Source: Asparagopsis taxiformis (Eukaryota > Rhodophyta > Florideophyceae > Bonnemaisoniales > Bonnemaisoniaceae). Taken from it: 64,000 bases of DNA. This document shows positions 1 to 8,763 of this stretch, piece after piece. Numbering within the stretch: the first letter of the stretch is position 1; the number at the start of each line of letters is the position of its first letter. The stretch lies in NCBI GenBank assembly GCA_030407315.1, contig JALQPE010002285.1, positions 1-64,000 of the forward strand, written 5' to 3'. The notes beneath the pieces were generated by a model. The model saw only the letters and a list, made by a program, of their open reading frames with translations. It made no database searches and had not been told where the DNA came from. The position numbers and the translations under genes were made by a program.

Positions 1-300
1 CAGGTCTTGGTCCTTGTTCCATCATGGTCCCGCCCCGCTCTCTCACGACCAACTGAAATGGACGTCCGGTGGATGTCCCAGCTCGATTGCATGCTGGTCC
101 AGCAGAAATTCTAAAATTTCGGGCACAAAAAAATATTGCAAAAAACATCGATTTGGGCGGTCGATTGTGCCGTACGGCACACCCCCATCTCAAAAACATG
201 TTCACATGTGCATGTTTTGAGAATAGCCCAAATTTAATTCAAATCAGGACGTCTTCCGGACATAGGGGTGCTCGCGGCCTAGCTCGACAGCTGTAATTGT
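1..300 (+). repeat. Left TIR of element X copy 1
   Basis: Inverted copy of 11742-12058 with scattered substitutions and small indels. It contains the perfect 14-bp palindrome GTGCCGTACGGCAC and an ACATG-rich inverted repeat. Both recur in every TIR-like copy in the window, which makes them candidate transposase-binding sites. It is cut by the window edge. Confidence 0.75.
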
Positions 301-473
301 ACCTCATAAATACTGTTGATGACTGCCTACCGTATACAATCTGGACTGTTGGCGTATTCTCCGGTACTTGACCTGAACGTTCATCGCAGACCGTTGTGGT
401 TACCGACACTATACAGCAATCTTTTTGTATCTCGTGCAACTCAATCCTTCCATCGCTTCCGGGAAGGCTCATT

Positions 474-2736
474 ATGCCGCCGCGTATTGCGAAGAAAGCT
501 CCAAAGCCTCCGGCCTCAGAAAACCCGGTCAGCAGCTGCTGTATCGAGTGCCCGACAATCCCGTGCGAAGAAGCGGTCTGGGCTACCGGCAGCATTGAAC
601 CGCTGGTCCGGTAGTCGCAAGACGGACCGGCGAGAACTGGGGATCCGCAGCGAGGAAAGTGAGGAAGGAGGGAACGGCGCGGAGAGAGATGGGGCTTGAC
701 CGAGGCAGCGTGCTCCAGGGACAGTAACATCATGATGATGACATGATAGTGGCTCAAAACATTTGGAATGCGGCAGAGTGCTATGGAAAGGTAGTTTTCT
801 CCCGGGTTGGCAGATGCGGAGTGCTGCAGACGGAGTCCCAGCCGGGGGTTCGCGAGACCACTGGAGGCTGTGACCCCACTGCGCCACTATGCCGAGTACA
901 TCAGCCCCAGCAGGTAATGCAGTCAGGGACCCGAGGATAGCGGCAAGGGATGTGTTCCTGAGCAACGTTCACAGGATGCCAACTATCATCGGCGGTCAGG
1001 TGGGTACTGAGGGGAGAGAGCAGCCGGAGTGCGGGCCTCGTCACAACAGACTGTCATGGTGCCAAATATGCGCGTAACGCCCCCGCGACGTCAGGCTATT
1101 GCCGATGGAGGACATCATATTCCCGATAGCGTGGGAGATGGGGGGCAGTGAGGGCCAGAGAGGAGGTTGCATCCGCCGGAATCCATCGATGTAATGGCGA
1201 GTCGAATCAATGGCAAGAAGAAGAAGATCGCGGAGCTGGAAAAAAAAGTGTTTAGCCAGGACATAGCAAACAAGGGCGCTCACACGGATATAGTTGCGTT
1301 GGAGGCTAAGGTGAAGACTCTGCAGGCGGAAAATGCCAGCCTTACGCAATTGCGAGAACAGGTAGAATCAGTGATCACGGTGGCGGGTAAGTCGAAAATA
1401 CAGAAAGCCATTCCTGTGAAATACCTTGGAGTCTTAGGCGGTTGAGGAAACCTGACAAAGTGGTGCAAGAACGAGAACTATGGAGCTGGACCCTATAGCG
1501 GAACAAACGCAGAGACGTTGGACTGGAACTACCATCGAGGTAGAGCCCGTAGAAGGGACACTTTGGAGCGAAAACGGTGTAGGATATATTGCTACCCCTC
1601 CGGGCTATATCATCAAGAATCTGCAGTGGTATACACCTTCGTACAGAGACGAGAGTGATCTGCTGAATGACTTGCGTGCGAACGTACTGCGTCAAAGTCC
1701 GTGGTGTGATGTGTTTTCCGATAAGGAGCAGCGTGTGTGCTGCCAAGAGGCTGTGGCGGGGAGCAAGGAATTGAAAGTGAAGGTGACGCAGAAACTGTCC
1801 GACGTGATGAGTGCACGGAAGCGTAATGCGAGGGACAGATTGTTCGGTTCGCTGGGGTACACGAAATTAATGTCTAGATGCACGACGCTGACGACGCGAG
1901 CTGAGATGGACGAGCGAGAGGATCAAAAGCGCGAAGCTTCTGAGAAGCTTTGAAACGGAAGCAACGGTGATTTTGGATTATGGGAGGTGGCGAACGGCAC
2001 CGTTCTCAGAGCTGCGATACAGCAAAGGCATGGTTCCTGACAGCTTCGAAATGGAAGTGAATGGTGATGCATGGTTTAACAACCGAGTAGCTGTGAATGT
2101 GCTGGACATCTTCAGGGGTATCGATTACGACCAGAACAAGTAATGGACATAGAGACGAGCATACTAACGCTGGCGCGCTGGATGCGGCTAGTGACTACTG
2201 TGGAGTGTTTGGAGAAACCGAAGGGGAAAGGAGTGGCACGGCAGAAGGAGTTTACAAGGCGGTACAGTCAATATGTGGGGGTAGCTTTTCAGCAATTAGT
2301 GGTATGGTGGTGTACTGCATGTCTTGTCTCCAAGGCTCGCAAGCAAGGGAAGAAACGGACGTTGTCGAGAGGCGAACAGCGGACTAGTGCACAGTCACGG
2401 CATGTTTTGCAAGCCGTACTGTGACGAGAGAGGCTGTTGAAGTGTGGCAAAGCGGAGAGGGGTTTGGAATTGTTCATGTCGTTGATGATGTAAACCGCTG
2501 CTCATCCTTGTTCTAGTGTCGAGGATTGGTTCAATCGCATTTACGTCAAACCTCGGTGCTGTAATGGATTGTGTGATGCGCAAGGACTAATTGGCGCAGA
2601 ACTTTCGTCGTTGACCCATATGCTGGACACCTGAGTGCAAACCTGAATGTCGAAATCAATGCCCACAGTATGGGGGCATGAGCGGCGCCATGCAGCCACT
2701 GCTGATAACGGTTTTGGCGTAATGGAGGATGGTTGA
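474..2736 (+). pseudogene. Gene A of element X, decayed copy (coiled-coil protein)
   Basis: Collinear with the gene A that reads on the minus strand at 62633-62003 and 47670-46016 in copy 2. The start (MPPRIAKKAPK) and the final residues before TGA at 2734-2736 are preserved. Frameshifts near 520, 950, 1440, 1950, 2120 and later split it into pieces. The best piece runs from about 1194 with a Lys/Glu/Leu-rich coiled coil (MASRINGKKKKIAELEKK). No known enzymatic domain is recognised. In CACTA-type elements the second gene often encodes a DNA-binding accessory protein, and that role is possible here but only inferred. It converges on gene B, with 77 bp between the stops. Confidence 0.7.
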
Positions 2737-2813
2737 AATTAGTGCAGTAAATGTGACGTTGACTAGAAGGCTTATCATGTAGTACATTATCAATAGAGTG
2801 CTGCGATTTAGAT

Positions 2814-5800
2814 TTATCTTCTCATTATCATCTGTGAACTGGTAATCAGTGTGGTGTAGAAGCGGTTGAGATAGAACGGTGGTCCGACCAGTGCTTGTTT
2901 CGTAAATGGCTTGACTGGAAAGTTACTTCGTACGATGTGCACGGTGCCAGATATAGTAGATGCAGGAATGATGGTCAAACCAAGGACCACCTCCACTGTG
3001 GGATGCAGTGTCATTGCTGTCAACGGATCCGTTGTCCGGGTCCCATGTGGACCACTTCAAACAAATGCACCCAAGTGATTTTTCCACAGCGGTTTTTGGG
3101 GCAAAGCAGGTCATATACTGAACGAAAGCGAGTTCTACAGGTTGAAACAGGTTTGGAGACTGCAGGCGTACCAGTGCCAGGACGCGCCCTACCATATATG
3201 GTTCTGTAGTCATCGGCAGTTCCGGAGATGACGACAAAGGAGTACTGCGATCTCTTTGCGGGGCGAACGATGAAGTTGCAAAGACGCGCTGCTGCTGTGC
3301 CTCGACACGTTTGTGGGGCGAAGCATGCCACTGTGCGGACCAAAGTCGTCGGCATCTGGGACGTACCCTCCCATGACGTAGGCGGACTTTACCACGTGAC
3401 GGAAATGTCCATGTCATGTATTGGAGGGCCTTCTGCCGTGGCACGCAGTCTAGCGAGGGTGAGGAACGCTTGTGCAGCTGTGTCACCGAGTGCTGGAATA
3501 GCGTTATGGTGCCAGACGGGAACGAGGAGTTGTGCAGAGGCAAAAGAGTGGCAGGATCGGGCTGTCCGTCGATATCTGCAACGAGGAGGGTGCATCGGGC
3601 AGCAGGGAGCAAAGTCGTGCAGTGCAACGGTGAATCCGTCGCGAACGAGTACTGCACCGTCTGTGGGCGATATCATGCGTGCGTTTCCCAATGTGTTCGA
3701 TGGGGTATGACCAGTTGGAGTGGCCAAGGAGAATTCCATGTGGCGAATAGTCTCTTCCATGGCTGTGGAGCGCCTTCGAGAGGTTTTCCTATAACTCTGT
3801 TTGAACAGAAGATGCGAGTGTTCGTAGGGGCCTGCATCAATGTGTTCCAGGGCGCCATATCTCTGCAAGTCACCGGGAAGATGGTCTAGAAGATGGAACT
3901 TGAAAGTTTTGAGACCTGTGGTGTGGAATGGGCCGAGGGTGGAGAGCATTGATTGTTTTGAAATAGGAAATGGAGTTTTGGAGGCTTTCGAGTTCGGCGG
4001 CAGTCCAGTGCTTGATGCGACCGCGTTTCATGACCCATGCGACGAGGTCAGAGTATTGCGTGCAGATGGAAGTGAGGGGGGCTGTCTCTACTTCGTCACA
4101 GCATGTGTCAATGAATGCTGCGATGAAAGGGAACACCATGTCGACATGGTGATAGTCTTTGGCTGCGAGCATGCCGCGTATGCCGTCCTCCGTGAAGAGG
4201 CCGTTCAAATTGGTGCCCTTCTCACCCTTGGAGAAGTCGACATGAAGACCGGTGATGTAGTAATCGCGTTCGATAGCGGACAGAATGCTGTTTGAGCCGG
4301 CGAGGATGGATTTTTTCACCTTCTTGAAGGTGCGAGGTGTCCCGGAATGGGAGGCAGTGGTGGTGGTGAGGTCTGGGGAGCTGAGGCGGTGGACAATGCA
4401 CTGTTTGATGAGCTTTGAGATGCCGAGGTGGAGATTGTGCAGAGGCTCGAAGGAGAAAATGTTGTAGGGGTCTAGGGGACTGTTGGTGGGTAAAAGAGCG
4501 GTCGATTCGAGGACAGAGTGTTGTTCGAGGAGGGAGAGAGCTTCGAGCGGAGCAGTTGTATGCTCCTGAGCGCTCTCTTGGCGTGCAGAGCGTGTATCAT
4601 CGAGGGAGCGGGGCTGGTGTGGCGCGGTGGATTCAAGTTGAGTGGCGGGGATGTAGCAGCGGTGGCAGGGATGTGTGGTGGTAGTGCTGTTGCGAGTGCA
4701 TGACAGCTCTTTGGCCTCTGGAAAGTCGCAGCAATAATTGGCTAGGATGGGAAAGCATTGGCGGGCAGTTGCAGTGGAGTCTGTGCAGGGGAACCCGGAA
4801 GAGAACGCGGTGGATAGGGACGAAAACACTTTTTCGAGTGCTTTATGAAGAATATCAATTTTGCGAGCGCGACTAGCAGAACTAGAGGTTGTCGGCATTT
4901 CATCACCGAACAAGGCGTTGGACGAAGGGTTAACAATGTACGGAAGATACCCGACGATGGTGAGGCCGGTACGGATGCAGTGGCGACGGAGGGGGGCGGA
5001 GAAGTTGAGCAGTGTGACGTGTATGGGGTATGCGACGATTGCGGAGCTCTTGAGGCTTGTGCTGCTCTTGTCGGAGTACACTTGGAGGAGGCCGGCAAAG
5101 GAGGAAGCGGTGGGATCAGTTTTCCTCTGCCCATACGACCTGTGGATCTTCCGAGAGCTGCACGCGCTGTCTAGTAACCTGGTGCAGCGTTTTCGCGAAT
5201 TCTGTGTGTAGGGGATGAGAAAATATTGCGGTGCCGTCTGGGGCGGTCTGTGGGGAGGGGTGGAAGAGAGTATTTTGGTCGTTAGCCAGTGCTAACTGCC
5301 TGCGGAGCATGTCGACTGGGTCGCGGAGGTACAGCTGTGCCGAGTACTTACCAGTTTTGTCTGGAACGATGTGGCTCTTGTAACCTTCGGTGCGGAAATG
5401 TGTTTCGACCATGGAAGCGGTAACGTGGCGACATTCTTCTACGGTGCGAACGGTGCTGTTGAACTTTTCTAGGGAGAATGCGGGGTCTTGTAGGATGGTG
5501 ATGACTTCGCTCACGCGGCCAGCGCCGGCCTTGTACTCGAGGGTTGTGAGACTGGCGGCGAGGGATTGCACGAGGAGGTCTGCGCGGGAGGGTGTTGAGG
5601 CTTGGTGGCAGTGGAGCGTCACAGGGTGAGTCGCTGGAGGAAGCACGACCAGATTCTGGGTCTGGGGAGCTGGGTTGCGGGGAATCATGGTCGCCGTTTC
5701 GAGCAGGCTCATGGGTGACGGCAGGGACACGAGCGTTGTTGAAATGTTGGGTAGAGGGGTTGAAACGGTAGCGACACGTTCGCTCATGCAGCGCGAGCGC

Positions 5801-5848
5801 ATAAGCATCTACGCAGTAGTAGAAGCACCCTTCATACTTGCATTCCAT
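2814..5848 (-). pseudogene. Gene B of element X, decayed Plavaka-like transposase
   Basis: Near full-length relative of the intact 1012-residue gene at 42900-45938. The start at 5848 and its N-terminal zinc-finger-like cysteines are kept, and the stop is at 2814-2816. Frameshifts and small insertions split it into four main pieces (about 5808-5116, 5081-3870, 3949-3389 and 3657-2923). The region around the first catalytic Asp (LQVYSDKSS) survives in the 5081-3870 piece. Because its partner in copy 2 is open throughout, this copy is clearly a dead relative. Element X copy 1 would therefore need a transposase supplied in trans. Confidence 0.8.
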
Positions 5849-6427
5849 GTCGAGTTTTGACGCAAAAGGGAGGATTGCGAGCTGAACAGGGGAGACTGTG
5901 CCGTCCAGATGCGACCAATTTTTTTTGTGGTGCTTTCGAGACTTGGAATGTAACGTGTTCGTTCGTAGTTTTGTGGGTAGTAGTTTTGTGCTCACTCCAG
6001 CTGACATCCCAACGGTGGAATTTAACCGAGAGTTCAATCATTTCCAACTGTTACATCACATTGCGTGCTGGCAACGTGTGCATGGAAGGACGAACGACTG
6101 CCCTGGGAGATGAATTTTCAATTAATTCATTTGTAATAATAAACTTTTTTATTTCTGAACTTCGTGGAATTGAATGTGCTTTACAGCGGATATGCCACGG
6201 ATCATGTAAGGAAAGCAAATGGATTCTCATATATATGATTATATGTTTATATTCGTTGTCCTCGATCCGGATCTCATTGTTCGGGGAATCAGAGACCATG
6301 GCTTGGGCCATACTCAATCTCACTGCCGGCGATGATTTCGAGTATGCACAGCAAGACTTAAGCGGACGCTGAAATCTGTCCGGTCGACGCCGCAGGCTCC
6401 ACTCCGCCCTCATCACCGACTGAGATT
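5849..6427. promoter_or_regulatory. Divergent spacer between gene B and the micro-intron array
   Basis: About 580 bases without a convincing gene, lying between the start of gene B (leftward) and the start of the splice-site array (rightward). It is likely to hold promoters for both. A 171-codon plus-strand frame covers much of it but is broken in copy 2 (42326-42839), so I treat it as non-coding. No core promoter motif was identified with confidence. Confidence 0.35.
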
Positions 6428-6553
6428 CTTTGACCGCCTTTGCTTTGTTTAGTGTAAAGGATGGAATGAAGTTACGTGCGCGAATCTTGATGAAGATTCG
6501 CGCACGTACCTTCGTTCCATCCTTTACACTAAACAAAGCAAAGGCGGTCAAAG
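6428..6553. repeat. Long hairpin, 61-bp arms, 4-base loop
   Basis: Bases 6428-6488 are complementary to 6493-6553 with only two mismatches, leaving a GATG loop. In copy 2 (about 42255-42320) the arms are partly deleted, but a fully self-complementary core around GAATCTTGATCAAGATTC remains. Confidence 0.85.
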
Positions 6554-6635
6554 GGAAGCGTGGAGTTTGAGTCTGACTATTTCCGTTTATGCGATATTTT
6601 TCCTTGGAAGCATGTTGACTCATGGTGTGTATTAA

Positions 6636-7600
6636 GCGGAGGATGGAAGAGAGGTACGTGAAGTTTTGAAAGTATGGTGCGAGGGAAGGTTGGTTTTGAG
6701 TCTGACTGTTGTGGTTGATTCCAATGTTGTGTAGATGATGCAGGAATGTTGATGACGGAAGGTAAGTTTCACTGAGCACCAGACTTGTTTTGCAAAGATA
6801 TGGACTGCTGACTTTGATTATTATTCATTGCAAGGTTTTTGGATCATGGTTTGTATTGTGTGTAGGATGGATGAGAGGTACATTTGCGAGTTCTCAGGGT
6901 ATGTAGCGAGGGAAACGTTGGTTTTCAATCTGACTGTTGCGATTGATTCCGATGTTGCGTAGGTGATGGAGGAATAGTGATGACGGAAGGTAAGTCACAT
7001 TCGGCGCCCAGACCGGTTGTGCGAAGATGCGGAATGCTGACTACTTTTCTTGGCTACACGATTACGTGATTTATGGTTTTTATTGTGTGCAGGGTGGAAC
7101 AGGTAAGGTAAGTGTGCGAGTTTTGAAAGTAAGCAGCGAGGGAAGGTTGGTTTTGAGTCTGACTATTTCCGTTGATGCGATATTTTTCATTGGAAGCCTA
7201 TTGAGTCATGGTGTGTATTGTGTGGAGCGAAGGTAAGTGTGCGAGTTTTGAAAGTAAGCAGCGAGGGAAGGTGGTTTTGGGTCTGACTGTTGTGGTTGAT
7301 TCCGATGTTGTGTAGATGGTGCAGGAATGTTGATCACAGAAGGTAAGTTTCACTGAGCACCAAGACTTGTTTTGCAAAGATATGGACTGCTGACTTTGAT
7401 TATTCATTGCAAGGTTTTTGGATCATGGTTTGTATTGTGTGTAGGATGGATGAGAGGTAAGTAAGGAAGTTTCTAGGATATCTGTCGTGGTAAGCGTTGC
7501 TTTTGAATCTGACTGTTGGGGTTGATGTTTTGTATGTGATGCAGGAGTGGTGAAGCAGGAACGGCAGGACTGAAGGAGAGTGAAGAAGGGATGTATGAAG
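6636..7600 (+). other. Array of apparent micro-introns and micro-exons (copy 1)
   Basis: Alternating blocks of ~80-110 bases each begin GTAAGT, GTACGT or GTACAT, contain a CTGAC branch-like site, and end TGTAG, CGTAG or TGCAG. Between them are short conserved blocks at 6735-6761 (27 nt), 6866-6877 (12 nt), 6963-6989 (27 nt), 7093-7102 (10 nt), 7316-7342 (27 nt) and 7445-7456 (12 nt). The exon-like blocks repeat as two alternating types, so the array grew by tandem duplication of an intron-exon-intron unit. It reads toward the 43-bp repeats and the orphan 5' end of gene D. Splicing is inferred from signals only. Confidence 0.6.
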
Positions 7601-7910
7601 ATGGGGAATGAAGCTGTGAGGTGTTTCTGGTATGTGTATATTTTGGGGCATACGATAGAAGTGAGAGTGGGTTTCAAGTGGTGTAAGATTTTGCTGACCA
7701 TGTTCGTGTTTGATGTCTTGATGATTTAATGCGCTGGGGTGGTGTCGAGGAAAGCGGGATGGAATTGGGAAGGAGCGGATTTTTTGTAATCAAGGTCGTG
7801 AGGGTTCTTGAAGTATGTGCGGATGGTGGTGCATGGCGTTCGGATGGTAGGGAGAACGCGATAGTGAGGGAATGGTGATCGACGATATGCTGACAGGTAT
7901 TTTGTATTCC

Positions 7911-8078
7911 GGCTGGATACGTATTTCATATTCTGGCTGGATACATATTCCGTATTCTGGCTGGATACGTATTTCGTATTCTGGCTGGATACGTATTCCG
8001 TATTCTGGCTGGATACGTATTTCCTATTCTAACTGGGTATTTATTTCCTATTCTGACCAGATATGTATTTCCTATTCT
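7911..8078 (+). repeat. 24-bp tandem repeats
   Basis: About seven head-to-tail units of 24 bp, with consensus beginning GGCTGGATACGTATTTC and the last units diverging. A shorter, decayed block is present in copy 2 near 40775-40870. Confidence 0.85.
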
Positions 8079-8201
8079 AGAGAGACGTATTGTATACGAG
8101 CAGTTTCGTAAATGAGAGAATAAAATACGGTCCGATATGGGCCCTGAATTTACCATCCGCTGTAATTTCTTCCCTCCCGGTTTTCGCTGATATATTGTAT
8201 A

Positions 8202-8502
8202 CTGGATGTCGGGTCCTAGTATTCCGCCGAACGTACTAGAGAAAGTGGATGTCGGGTCCTAGTATTCCGCCAAACGTACTAGAGAAAGTGGATGTCGGGT
8301 CCTAGTATTCCGCCAAACGTACTAGAGAAAGTGGATGTCGGGTCCTAGTATTCCGCCATATGTACTAGAGAAAGTGGATGTCGGGCCCTAGTATTCCGCC
8401 ATATGTACTAGAGAAAGTGGATGTCGGGTCCTAGTATTCCGCCATATGTACTAGAGAAAGTGGATGTCGGGCCCTAGTATTCCGCCATATGTACTAGAGA
8501 AA
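8202..8502 (+). repeat. 43-bp tandem repeats, seven units
   Basis: Units start at 8202, 8245, 8288, 8331, 8374, 8417 and 8460. Each contains CTAGTA and TACTAG about 12 bases apart, so every unit can form a short hairpin. Six units are present in copy 2 at about 40385-40640. The array lies directly beside the point where the two element X copies stop matching. Confidence 0.9.
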
Positions 8503-8763
8503 GTGGACGTCCGCATCCAAAAATTTTTTATTTTTTTTCGGACGCGGACGTTCATTTGTTCTAGTAAATCTCGGGGCCGACTAGGACCCGTACTAGAGAG
8601 ACTGGACGTCCGCGTCCACTTCCGAAAACACAGACGTATACCCTCGCTCGTTGATTTCCGTTCGGCAATTGTGGAAGTACGCCATACCAGTGCCGGCCTC
8701 ATACGAATCCTTCCAGCTTGTAGACATTCGCGCAACCTGGGCGAAGTCCAGCCTCGAGGGTAG
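8464..8763 (+). pseudogene. Orphan 5' end of gene D
   Basis: A frame opening in the last repeat unit (MSGPSIPPYVLEK) is shared almost exactly with the first ~58 codons of gene D in copy 2 (40420 downward). Identity ends near 8632, after which the frame runs antisense into gene C and stops at 8763. This is best read as what remains of gene D after it was replaced by gene C in this copy. The repeat-derived codons may themselves not be translated. Confidence 0.45.

Noticed and set aside
5857..6372. 171-codon plus-strand frame beside gene B.
   Set aside because: Frameshifted in copy 2 and without recognisable content; treated as spacer.
6051..6779. 242-codon minus-strand frame through the hairpin and array.
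   Set aside because: It is the antisense of repeated intron-like sequence and has no family features.
8202..8502. Regular 43-bp repeats that at first look like a CRISPR array.
   Set aside because: Units are strictly head-to-tail with no variable spacers, lie in a eukaryotic transposon, and have no cas genes.
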